Source of the DNA: Verrucomicrobiota bacterium
Lineage (GTDB): Bacteria; Verrucomicrobiota; Verrucomicrobiia; Limisphaerales; UBA11358
DNA length: 64,000 bases
NCBI GenBank assembly: GCA_028872915.1
Contig: JAGWNY010000002.1
Location: 1-64,000, forward strand
Direction: 5' to 3'
Under the pieces are notes generated by a model that worked only from the letters and a program-made list of their open reading frames with translations, ran no database searches and was not told the DNA's origin. Position numbers and translations under genes: made by a program. The first letter of the stretch is position 1, and each line of letters begins with the position of its first letter. Of the stretch, positions 40,713 through 51,087 are shown in pieces.

Positions 40713-43326
40713 CCGCGCTCAATGAATCTTCTTTTTCCTCGCCAATCACCGGCGCGATGGCCTGCAACTTGTCGCCTCCATCCAATCCCACCAGTTTTAC
40801 GCCCTGGGTATTGCGACCGGCTTCGCGGATGTCGCTGACGCGCGTGCGCACCATCTGGCCTTTGAAGGTAATGAGCATGATTTCGTCATTGTCCCGCACC
40901 GTCAATGCGCCGACCACCGCGCCGGTCTTTTCGGTGGTTTTCATGGTGATAATCCCCTTGCCACCGCGCGACTGGACGCGGTATTCGTCAAAGCCCGTGC
41001 GTTTGCCGATGCCATGCTCGCCCGCAACAAGAAGTTTGGCATCCGGAACGACAATCGCGAGTGCCACGACTTCATCTCCCTTGGACAAGTGAATGCCCCG
41101 CACGCCGGCCGCCGGGCGGCCCATCGGGCGCGCCTGCTCCTCGTTGAAGCGGATGCTCATGCCGTCGCGCGTGATCAGAACAACCTCGTCGCGTCCCGTT
41201 GTCAATTTAACGTCAATGAGCGTGTCGCCCTGCTCAATGCCAATGGCTATGATGCCGCCCTTGCGGACGTTCGCAAAATCCGTGAGAGCGGTCTTTTTCA
41301 CGGTTCCCTGCCGCGTGCTAAAGAACACAAAACCTTCCTGCGTCCAGGTCAGGTCCTCCTTGTTCGCGTTTGTTTTTGAAACAACGCGAATGAGCGCGGC
41401 GATCGTTTCGCCGGACTTGAGTTCCAGCAAATTCGCAATGCTGCGGCCCTTGGCCGCCCGGCCCATGTCCGGAATTTCGTGGACCCGCTCCACATAAACC
41501 CGGCCGGTGTTGGTGAAAAACATCAAATAATCGTGGGTGCCGGCCGTGAACAGATGTTCAATGAAATCCTTGTCCTCGTCCGTGGCGGTCTCCCGTGTTG
41601 TCATCCCAATGACCCCCTTGCCGCCGCGTCGCTGTGCCCGGTAGCTCGAGATATTGGTGCGCTTGATCAGGCCATTGTGGGTGAGCGTGATGATGACGCC
41701 TTCGTTGGCAATGAGGTCTTCAATCGCAATCTCGCCCTCGTCAGGGACCAGTTCGGTCAGGCGCGGCGTTGCGTATTTTTCGCGGATCGCCTTGAGTTCC
41801 GCCTTGATGATGCCCAGCACCCGCGCTTCGCGCTTCAGGATGTCCATGAGGTCCTCGATGCGCTTGAGCAGTTCCTTGTATTCGCCTTCGACTTTGCCGA
41901 TTTCCAGCGCCGTCAATTGATACAGGCGCAATTCCAGAATCGCGTCCACCTGCCGCTCGGTCAGGCCATAACGGCCCTTCACAATCCGGGATTCATTGCG
42001 AATCACGATACCCCATCGCTCCACCTGCTTTTGCGTCCACTCGAACGCGAGCAATTTCACGCGCGCCTCCTCCCGCGTGCGGCTGCCGCGGATGATCTTG
42101 ATGAACTCATCCAGGTTGGCCAGCGCAATGAGATAGCCTTCCAGCAATTCCGCCCGTTCCTCCGCCTTTTGCAGTTGAAACCGCGTCCGGCGAAGGACCA
42201 CTTCGCGGCGGTGTTCAATGTAACAATTGTTCAGTTCCTTGAGGCCGAGCGTCTTGGGCCTGCCATGGTCAATCGCCAGCATGTTGACGGCAAAACTCGT
42301 TTCCAGCGCCGTCTGCTTGAACAAATTGTTGATGACCACCTTCGCAATCGCCTCCCGCTTCAGCTCCACCACCACGCGCGTGCGGACGTCCGATTCATCC
42401 CGCACCGCGGTGATGTCCGTAAATCCCTGCGTCTTTTCATTGACCAGCGCCGCGATTCGCTCCACCAGCAGGGCGCGGTTGACGCCATACGGAATTTCCG
42501 TAACCACGATTTGTTCCCGCCCGCCCTTGAGCTGCTCCACACCCACCCTCCCGCGAATCTTGATGCTGCCGCGCCCGCTCGTGAAATATTCGCGGATGAC
42601 ATCCAGGCCGCACACCATGCAGCCGGTCGGAAAATCAGGCCCCTTGATGAATTTCATCAGGCCCTTGACCGTGATGTTCGAATCGTCAATTTGCGCGCAA
42701 ATGCCGTCAATGATTTCGCCGAGGTTGTGCGGCGGAATGTTCGTGGCCATGCCCACGGCAATGCCCGTGCCGCCATTGACCAGCAGGTTGGGAAACGCCG
42801 CCGGGAAAACCGTTGGTTCCGTGCGTGTTTCGTCGTAATTGGGGACAAAATCCACCGTGTCCTGGTCCATGTCCTCCATCAGAACGGCGCCAAGATGCGC
42901 AAGCCGCGCCTCGGTATAACGCATGGACGCCGGTGGGTCCCCTTCCACCGAACCGAAATTGCCCTGCCCATCCACCAGCCGCTCGCGCATGGCCCACGGC
43001 TGGGCCATGTGAACGAGCGTCGGGTAAATCGCCTGGTCGCCGTGCGGATGGTAATTGCCCATCGTCTCGCCAACGATCTTGGCGCACTTGAGATGCTTTC
43101 GATTGGGCATCACGCCCAGGTCATTCATCGCAAACAAAATGCGGCGCTGGGACGGTTTCAGCCCGTCCCGCGCATCGGGCAGGGCGCGGGAAATGATGAC
43201 CGACATCGAATAGTCAAGAAACGAATTTTTGATTTCGTCCGCCACGTTGACCTTGGCAATCTTTTCGCCAGCGGCGAACAACGGCGTGTTCGTCGGCGGC
43301 AATTGCTCGGAATTTTTATCTGCCAT
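40699..43326 (-). CDS. gyrA: DNA gyrase subunit A
   Basis: 875 aa from the ATG at 43326, which has GGGGG 7-8 nt upstream. A TTG at 43347 is in frame but overlaps the gyrB stop. The catalytic Tyr is Y137 (SMRYTEARL). The GyrA box is QRRGGKG, which wraps DNA. In the quinolone-determining region HPHGDQAIYP, the positions of E. coli Ser83 and Asp87 are Gln98 and Pro102. A C-terminal pinwheel of repeats ends in an acidic tail. It follows gyrB by 17 nt. Confidence 0.97.
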   Translation of the reverse strand: MADKNSEQLPPTNTPLFAAGEKIAKVNVADEIKNSFLDYSMSVIISRALPDARDGLKPSQRRILFAMNDLGVMPNRKHLKCAKIVGETMGNYHPHGDQAIYPTLVHMAQPWAMRERLVDGQGNFGSVEGDPPASMRYTEARLAHLGAVLMEDMDQDTVDFVPNYDETRTEPTVFPAAFPNLLVNGGTGIAVGMATNIPPHNLGEIIDGICAQIDDSNITVKGLMKFIKGPDFPTGCMVCGLDVIREYFTSGRGSIKIRGRVGVEQLKGGREQIVVTEIPYGVNRALLVERIAALVNEKTQGFTDITAVRDESDVRTRVVVELKREAIAKVVINNLFKQTALETSFAVNMLAIDHGRPKTLGLKELNNCYIEHRREVVLRRTRFQLQKAEERAELLEGYLIALANLDEFIKIIRGSRTREEARVKLLAFEWTQKQVERWGIVIRNESRIVKGRYGLTERQVDAILELRLYQLTALEIGKVEGEYKELLKRIEDLMDILKREARVLGIIKAELKAIREKYATPRLTELVPDEGEIAIEDLIANEGVIITLTHNGLIKRTNISSYRAQRRGGKGVIGMTTRETATDEDKDFIEHLFTAGTHDYLMFFTNTGRVYVERVHEIPDMGRAAKGRSIANLLELKSGETIAALIRVVSKTNANKEDLTWTQEGFVFFSTRQGTVKKTALTDFANVRKGGIIAIGIEQGDTLIDVKLTTGRDEVVLITRDGMSIRFNEEQARPMGRPAAGVRGIHLSKGDEVVALAIVVPDAKLLVAGEHGIGKRTGFDEYRVQSRGGKGIITMKTTEKTGAVVGALTVRDNDEIMLITFKGQMVRTRVSDIREAGRNTQGVKLVGLDGGDKLQAIAPVIGEEKEDSLSADGAQ

Positions 43327-43343
43327 GTTTTTACCCCCTTTTT

Positions 43344-45887
<2,544 letters not shown>

Positions 45888-45924
45888 TTAACTTTAACCG
45901 AAAGGCCGATTTTCAGGTGCAAAA

Positions 45925-45953
45925 ATCGTATCAAAAATGCGATTTAACCACAA
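45925..45953 (-). promoter_or_regulatory. Promoter of gyrB-gyrA
   Basis: On the minus strand, TTGTGG (45948-45953), a 17 nt spacer and TACGAT (45925-45930) predict a +1 near 45918 and a leader of about 55 nt. Confidence 0.55.
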
Positions 45954-46403
45954 CGTTATATTTGCCAAAAATTCACGGTAAACCGCTATTAGTTGTGTGG
46001 AGTATCAAAAGCGGGTTCAATGGATTGTGCTCACTCGTTCTCACGTGAATGCAGGCGCAATTCAAGCCATCCGTCCAATTCTTCCGTGCCGTTCCATCGG
46101 CGTAAATGAAAAGGGAAATGCCAATGTGCGGAAAATGTCGGTAAAAATCATCAGTAAAAAATCCGGATCGCCTGTTTCCTGTTGCAATAATGCTAACAAG
46201 AGGTATAAAGGAACCTATCGGAAGAAAATGCAGAAGTTGACCATTGATTTTTCCAAAATGCCCGCCATTGGCTTTTTCAAACCGATTCGAGCTGGCGTGA
46301 ATTCGCCCCCTCGAACCTCCACCACCTTCAATGCGACGCCCCTCCCGATATTCCATGGCGGCTTCTCCCTCGCTCGGGGCCGAACATGCTCACTGAAAAG
46401 AAT
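45954..46403. other. Gene-free divergent spacer between gyrB and the exopolysaccharide operon
   Basis: I see no supportable gene. The minus-strand open frame 45973-46356 and its plus-strand shadows lack family-like sequence and a credible ribosome-binding site. Composition is more AT-rich than neighbouring genes, consistent with control DNA. Confidence 0.5.
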
Positions 46404-46431
46404 TTGAAATTCAATCTGGGTGATGTATAAT
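46404..46431 (+). promoter_or_regulatory. Strong promoter of the exopolysaccharide operon
   Basis: TTGAAA (46404-46409), a 16 nt spacer and a perfect TATAAT (46426-46431) precede a predicted +1 near 46438 and a ~27 nt leader. Confidence 0.75.
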
Positions 46432-46464
46432 AATTGGACATTTTTTTCGAACGTTTTTCAGGAA

Positions 46465-47016
46465 ATGCATATCGAATCTCCAGCATGGTATTGCGCTCGC
46501 ACCAGGGCGAAGCACGAACACATTGCCGCCGCAGGTCTGCGCAAGCATCTCGGCTTGGATGTTTTTCATCCGCAATTGCGTCTCGAAAGGGCCACACGCC
46601 GGGGCTTGGTGCGCATGGTGGAACCTTTGTTTCCCTGCTATTTGTTTGTCCGATGCGTTTTGGAGGAAAAAATGAGCGGAATTCAACGAACTGGAGGCAT
46701 CAGCGGATTGGTCCGGTTTGGCCAGAAAATTCCAGCGCTGTCGGATTTTGTGGTCGAGGAATTGAAGCGTTGTTTCGAATCCGACGATTCCATGCTGGTG
46801 CAGGACTGCCTTGGCCCGTCGGACGAAGTGTTGATCGTTCAAGGCGCCTTCGCGGGCGTTCCAGCTTTTGTTTTGCGGGTCATGCCAGCCCGCCAGCGCG
46901 TTCAGGTTTTGCTGGACATCCTCGGACGGCCAACGCCGGTTGAAGTGGATAGAACCTCGATTTCCTTGGTTCGAAATTCGTTGGCAGACATGGTGCCGGT
47001 ATTGGCGGCAACATGA
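46465..47016 (+). CDS. NusG/RfaH-like transcription elongation factor
   Basis: 183 aa from the ATG at 46465 (MHIESPAWYCARTRAKHEHI, with TCAGGA upstream). The NGN domain is recognisable: WYCARTRAKHEH, LGLDVFHPQLRLERATRRG, MVEPLFPCYLFVRCVL and ISGLVRFGQKIPALSD. A C-terminal KOW-like segment (DEVLIVQGAFAGVPAFVLRVM... VQVLLDILGRPTPVEVD) follows. Specialised paralogues of this kind lead exopolysaccharide operons and prevent premature termination across them. That role is inferred from its position as first gene of the locus. Confidence 0.88.
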   Translation: MHIESPAWYCARTRAKHEHIAAAGLRKHLGLDVFHPQLRLERATRRGLVRMVEPLFPCYLFVRCVLEEKMSGIQRTGGISGLVRFGQKIPALSDFVVEELKRCFESDDSMLVQDCLGPSDEVLIVQGAFAGVPAFVLRVMPARQRVQVLLDILGRPTPVEVDRTSISLVRNSLADMVPVLAAT

Positions 47017-47344
47017 GAGCGGCTCGTGGCCGGGCAGAATTCCTGCTTCAGCCTTCGATGCGCGCCGGAACAGGCAATCGCAGGTGATGGGCTGGCTCAT
47101 TTTGCTCAAGTTGCGCAAGTTTTACTTGAGAGCCGTCGAATTGTCACAGAAGTGTTGAAGCTTTGGGGCGGTTTTACGGCCTGCCTGCCTTTAGAGGCGG
47201 CGGGAAATAAAGGTGCGGGGGCAATGTGCCCGCCGCGCTTGTTGGTGGACGAAAAAGAACAAACCGGAAAGAGGTTCGTTGTGGTCGGACAAATTTGCCG
47301 GCAACGAACAAGTGCGGAGCTTTGCCTGAATCACATTTTATAGC
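47017..47344. other. 328 nt leader-like spacer with a hairpin
   Basis: No gene is supported. GCGG-GGGCA / TGCCC-G-CCGC at 47215-47236 can form a 9 bp stem with a one-base bulge and an ATG loop, without a T-tract. It lies between the NusG-like gene and the sugar transferase, where an RNA or DNA element used by the antiterminator could sit. No ops/JUMPstart match is seen. Confidence 0.35.
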
Positions 47345-48082
47345 ATGAACGTTTTTCCAGACCTTACGGAAAATCCTGCGTCACTCCAGCATGGTGCGGA
47401 TGGAATCCCGCGCTGGAAGCGGGCCCTTGACGTCACGCTGATCTTGCTGGCCCTGCCATTTTTGCTGCCGTTGGCGGTGTTCATCGGGGTGATCATTCGG
47501 ATTATTTCGCCAGGGCCGATTCTTTTTCGGCAGGAACGAGTCGGGTATTTAAGACGGACGTTCATGTGTTTTAAATTCCGCACCATGTTTCTGGGCGCCG
47601 AAACATCCTCGCATGAAGGCCATCTCGATCATTTAATGAATTCGGACACTCCCATGGTCAAATTGGACGCCCGCGGCGACAAACGCATCATCCCCCTCGG
47701 TTCCCTCCTCCGCGCATCGGGCTTGGACGAACTCCCGCAGCTCATTAACGTCCTGCGCGGCGAGATGAGCATCGTTGGACCACGCCCATGCCTTCATTAT
47801 GAAAGCTCGAAATATCTCCCCTGGCAGCGCGAACGATTCAATACACTTCCGGGCCTGACCGGTTTGTGGCAGGTCCGCGGCAAGAACAAGACGACCTTTA
47901 CCGAAATGATACAATTGGACATTGAATACGCCCGCACCAAGAGCCTCGCCATGGACATTTCCATCTTGTTGAAGACCATTCCGGCCATCGTCACCCAATT
48001 GTTGGAATCACGGAGGCATCCCAAGCCGGATGCCGGTGTCCCCGTCGTCCGCCGGCGAAAATTTTTCGAATTTGGACTATAA
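47345..48082 (+). CDS. Undecaprenyl-phosphate sugar phosphotransferase (bacterial sugar transferase)
   Basis: 245 aa, the catalytic core form without the N-terminal membrane domain of WbaP. One membrane re-entrant helix (RALDVTLILLALPFLLPLAVFIGVIIR written in pieces: DVTLILLALPFLLPLAVFIG) is followed by SPGPILFRQERVGY, FKFRTM, GSLLRASGLDELPQLINVL, GEMSIVGPRP and LPGLTGLWQVRGK. It loads the first sugar-1-phosphate onto the lipid carrier and so begins each polysaccharide repeat unit at the cytoplasmic face. Confidence 0.93.
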   Translation: MNVFPDLTENPASLQHGADGIPRWKRALDVTLILLALPFLLPLAVFIGVIIRIISPGPILFRQERVGYLRRTFMCFKFRTMFLGAETSSHEGHLDHLMNSDTPMVKLDARGDKRIIPLGSLLRASGLDELPQLINVLRGEMSIVGPRPCLHYESSKYLPWQRERFNTLPGLTGLWQVRGKNKTTFTEMIQLDIEYARTKSLAMDISILLKTIPAIVTQLLESRRHPKPDAGVPVVRRRKFFEFGL

Positions 48083-48180
48083 TTGCAGCATTAACGGTCC
48101 GGCACGTGCCGACTGGTCCGGCGTCGGTGGATTAATCAAAGCTCATTTTAAACATCTCAAATACAACAAAAAGGATCGCC

Positions 48181-49356
48181 ATGACAAAACCCCTTAAACT
48201 TGGAGTCGTTGGATGCGGTTACTGGGGGCCAAACCTCGTAAGAAATTTCAGGTCGCTGCCCGATTGCAACCTCAAGATGATCTGCGACCTCAACGAGGCA
48301 AGGCTCAAGCACCTCAAATCCGTTTACCCCGGCGTCCAAGGCGTCACGCAATTCCATCACATGTTGAACGGCGCTGACCTGGATGCGCTCGTAATTGCGA
48401 CAGCCGTGGACACTCACTATCCGCTGGCCAAGGCCAGCCTTCTGGCCGGGCGGCACACCTTCATCGAAAAGCCCATGGCCTCGTCTTCAGCACAATGCCA
48501 GGAGCTCGTGGATGTGGCGCGGGAGCGGGGGCTGGTTCTGATGACCGGCCACACTTTTCTCTATTCGCCGGCCGTCAGAAAAATCAAGGAAATCGTGGAC
48601 CATGGCGATATTGGCGAAATCCGGTACATTTGCGCGCGCCGGCTCAACCTGGGTCTGTACCAAAAAGACATCAATGTCGCGTGGGACCTGGCGCCCCATG
48701 ACATTTCCATCGTCCAATACATCATGGGAGAAGCGCCGCTATCCGTGAATTGTTCCGGCAGCGCGCATGTAACGCCAGGCGTCGAAGACGTCACGATGAT
48801 GTGCCTGACTTTTTCCAAGGAACGTAGCGCCATCATCCACAGCAGTTGGCTCGATCCGCGAAAAGTCCGCGAAATGACAATCGTCGGCAGCAAACGCATG
48901 ATCGTTTATGACGACGTCGCGCCGCTCGAAAAAATCCGGATTTTTGACGCCCGCGTGGAACGTCCGCCCCACTATGACACTTTCGCCGAATTCCAATACG
49001 CCTACCATTACGGCGACGTCTATTCCCCATATATCAAACAGGAAGAGCCGTTAAAAGCCGAATGCCAGCACTTCCTGGATTGCATACGCCGCGGCGGCGC
49101 GCCGCTGACCGATGGCCATCAGGGACTGGAATTGGTGCGGATTTTGGAGGCCTCCTCGGCCTCATTGAATAAAGGCGGCGCACCGGTCGCATTGGGCCTG
49201 CATAAAAACGGCGACCACGGTCGATCGCTGCTTGCGGGTTCCGTCCGGCGGGCGACCGGACCTAAAATACCCGCGGCAAAACTCAACGGACGGAAGCCAT
49301 CCGCGCCCGCCGACCCGCCCAGGACAGCGATCAAAATCCGTGTAACGCAACCCTGA
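48181..49356 (+). CDS. Gfo/Idh/MocA-family sugar-nucleotide dehydrogenase (WlbA-like)
   Basis: 391 aa, with AAGGA before the ATG. The Rossmann motif is GVVGCGYWGPNLVRN. EKPMASS is the EKP motif, and GHTFLYSPAVRKIKEIV and LNLGLYQKDINVAWDLAPHDISI match the UDP-sugar 3-dehydrogenase (WlbA) group. It probably oxidises a UDP-N-acetyl sugar to a 3-keto sugar for a di-amino sugar. After ~residue 340 comes a low-complexity basic/Pro-rich tail not typical of the family. It pairs with the acetyltransferase 53 nt downstream. The upstream gap has a 12 bp palindrome CGGCACGTGCCG (48100-48111). Confidence 0.88.
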   Translation: MTKPLKLGVVGCGYWGPNLVRNFRSLPDCNLKMICDLNEARLKHLKSVYPGVQGVTQFHHMLNGADLDALVIATAVDTHYPLAKASLLAGRHTFIEKPMASSSAQCQELVDVARERGLVLMTGHTFLYSPAVRKIKEIVDHGDIGEIRYICARRLNLGLYQKDINVAWDLAPHDISIVQYIMGEAPLSVNCSGSAHVTPGVEDVTMMCLTFSKERSAIIHSSWLDPRKVREMTIVGSKRMIVYDDVAPLEKIRIFDARVERPPHYDTFAEFQYAYHYGDVYSPYIKQEEPLKAECQHFLDCIRRGGAPLTDGHQGLELVRILEASSASLNKGGAPVALGLHKNGDHGRSLLAGSVRRATGPKIPAAKLNGRKPSAPADPPRTAIKIRVTQP

Positions 49357-49409
49357 TTTGAGGACTGCTTGGGCCTTGGCAAAAACATTCGGCCATTCCT
49401 GGTTCAGCT

Positions 49410-49907
49410 GTGAACCCATCTGACTCCTCAAATCTTCGCATCGCTCCCGACGTGCGCCTGGGCCAAAACGTGCTAATGGCGGCCTTTGTAAACCTGTATG
49501 GCTGCGAAATTGGGGACGACGTGAAAATCGGAACATTCGTGGAAATCCAGAAAAATGCGAAAATCGGCCGCCGCTGCAAAATTTCCAGCCACACCTTCAT
49601 TTGCGAAGGAGTCACGCTCGAAGACGAAGTTTTCGTCGGTCACAATGTCACCTTTACCAACGACCGCTATCCCCGCGCCACAAACGGCGACGGCCAACTG
49701 CAAACCCAGGCCGATTGGCAATGTATTCCCACCCTCGTTAAACGCGGAGCTTCCATAGGTTCAGGCGCAACTCTGCTATGCGGCATTACCGTTGGCAGAA
49801 ACGCCTTGGTTGGCGCCGGCAGCATGGTCACAAAAAACGTTCCGGACCATGCCGTCGTTGCCGGCAATCCCGCCCGGATTGTCAAGTTCCTCAAACCCCA
49901 GCGCTGA
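49410..49907 (+). CDS. Left-handed beta-helix sugar N-acetyltransferase (WlbB/FdtC-like)
   Basis: 165 aa, starting GTG. Hexapeptide repeats run through the protein (IGDDVKIGTFVEIQKNAKIG, IGSGATLLCGITVGRNALVG). HTFICEGVTLEDEVFVGHNV and FTNDRYPRA are the signature of UDP-3-amino-sugar N-acetyltransferases. It acts on the amino sugar made after the preceding dehydrogenase. The aminotransferase needed between the two steps is not in the window. Confidence 0.88.
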   Translation: MNPSDSSNLRIAPDVRLGQNVLMAAFVNLYGCEIGDDVKIGTFVEIQKNAKIGRRCKISSHTFICEGVTLEDEVFVGHNVTFTNDRYPRATNGDGQLQTQADWQCIPTLVKRGASIGSGATLLCGITVGRNALVGAGSMVTKNVPDHAVVAGNPARIVKFLKPQR

Positions 49908-49997
49908 ACCCGAATTGCCGCCCGCCCCGGGGCCTTGCCCCGCAGGATGCCTCATTCTATTGGCACATCACAAATATCTTCAGTTGCGGTTGTTTCC

Positions 49998-51056
49998 ATG
50001 CCGGCGATGGAGGAGTGCGCCGCCAGGTTGCAGCCCGTCAATCCCCTCGACTTCCCCAACTGGGACGCGCTGATCCAGGCGCATCCCGGTTTTTCCATCT
50101 TCCACAGTGCGGCTTGGGCAAAGGTCCTTTCGGCGACCTACGGTTTTGTGCCGGCCTATTTGCTGTCCCGCGGCGGCGGATCGGCCCCCGCGTTGCTGCC
50201 ATTGATGGAAACCCAAAGCTGGTTGCGTGGACTGCGCGGCATTTCCCTCCCTTTCACCGACGATTGCCCTCCATTGTATTCGTCGCCCGCGGCCGGTCGG
50301 GAACTGGTCGAAAACGCCTTCGCCCTGGGTCGCGAGCGGCGTTGGAAATTCGTCGAAATTCGCGGCGGTCACGAACTGATTCCCGGAGCGCCAGCCTCGC
50401 TGTCCTTTTATGGGCATCGAATAAGTTTGGAAGGTGGGGAAGCAAGCCTGTTTGACCGTTTGGACGGTTCCGTGCGCCGCGCCATTCGCAAAGCGGAAAA
50501 AAGCGGGGTGACCGTTTCGGTGTCTGAAGGTTTGGAAGCCGTAAAAACATTCTACCAGCTTCAATGCAAAACCCGCAAAAAACATGGCCTCCCGCCGCAG
50601 CCTTTCCGCTTTTTTAAGAACATTTGGGAACATTTGTTGTCCAACCACATGGGCGTCGTTGTCGTCGCCGGTTTTAATGGCCGCCCTGTCGCGGCATCCG
50701 TTTATTTCAAGGCAGGCCGTCAGTCCGTCTATAAATACGGCGCTTCGGATGAGGCCTTTCAGCATTGGCGCGGCGCCAACCTCGTCATGTGGACGGCCAT
50801 GAAACACTTGGCTGCCGCCGGCGCCACAACGCTCAATCTCGGCAGAACGTCCCTGGCTAACGAAGGATTGAGACGCTTTAAATTGGGATGGGGCGCGCGG
50901 GAATTTGTGATTAATTATATGAAGTATGATTTGAACCGCCGGGCTTTTATCACCGAAACAGACGAAGCCACCGGCTGGCATAACCGCGTCTTCAGGACGC
51001 TGCCCACCGCGGCTTCACGCGCCATTGGCGCCGTCTTATACCGCCACTGGGCCTGA
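49998..51056 (+). CDS. FemAB/BioF2-like GNAT acyl- or aminoacyl-transferase
   Basis: 352 aa from the ATG at 49998. An earlier ATG at 49935 is possible. The tandem GNAT layout is that of FemX/BioF2-like proteins: FHSAAWAKVLSATYGF, LPFTDDCPPL, RRAIRKAEKSGVTV, YQLQCKTRKKHGLPPQP and the second GNAT motif WRGANLVMWTAMKHLAAAGATTLNLGRTS in parts. Relatives attach amino acids or acyl groups and are frequent in exopolysaccharide/exosortase loci. The substrate here is unknown, but a sugar decoration is plausible. Confidence 0.8.
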   Translation: MPAMEECAARLQPVNPLDFPNWDALIQAHPGFSIFHSAAWAKVLSATYGFVPAYLLSRGGGSAPALLPLMETQSWLRGLRGISLPFTDDCPPLYSSPAAGRELVENAFALGRERRWKFVEIRGGHELIPGAPASLSFYGHRISLEGGEASLFDRLDGSVRRAIRKAEKSGVTVSVSEGLEAVKTFYQLQCKTRKKHGLPPQPFRFFKNIWEHLLSNHMGVVVVAGFNGRPVAASVYFKAGRQSVYKYGASDEAFQHWRGANLVMWTAMKHLAAAGATTLNLGRTSLANEGLRRFKLGWGAREFVINYMKYDLNRRAFITETDEATGWHNRVFRTLPTAASRAIGAVLYRHWA

Positions 51057-51087
51057 AAGCGTCTGAATCCAACGAATCAAAACTCGA

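Noticed and set aside
45973-46356. 127 aa minus-strand open frame in the gyrB/exopolysaccharide spacer
   Set aside because: There is no recognisable domain, no good start signal, and low-complexity Gly/Arg sequence at the start. It is treated as non-coding.
48100-48111. Perfect 12 bp palindrome CGGCACGTGCCG upstream of the WlbA-like gene
   Set aside because: It could be an operator, but it is short, has no T-tract or partner site, and occurs in GC-rich DNA where such palindromes arise by chance.
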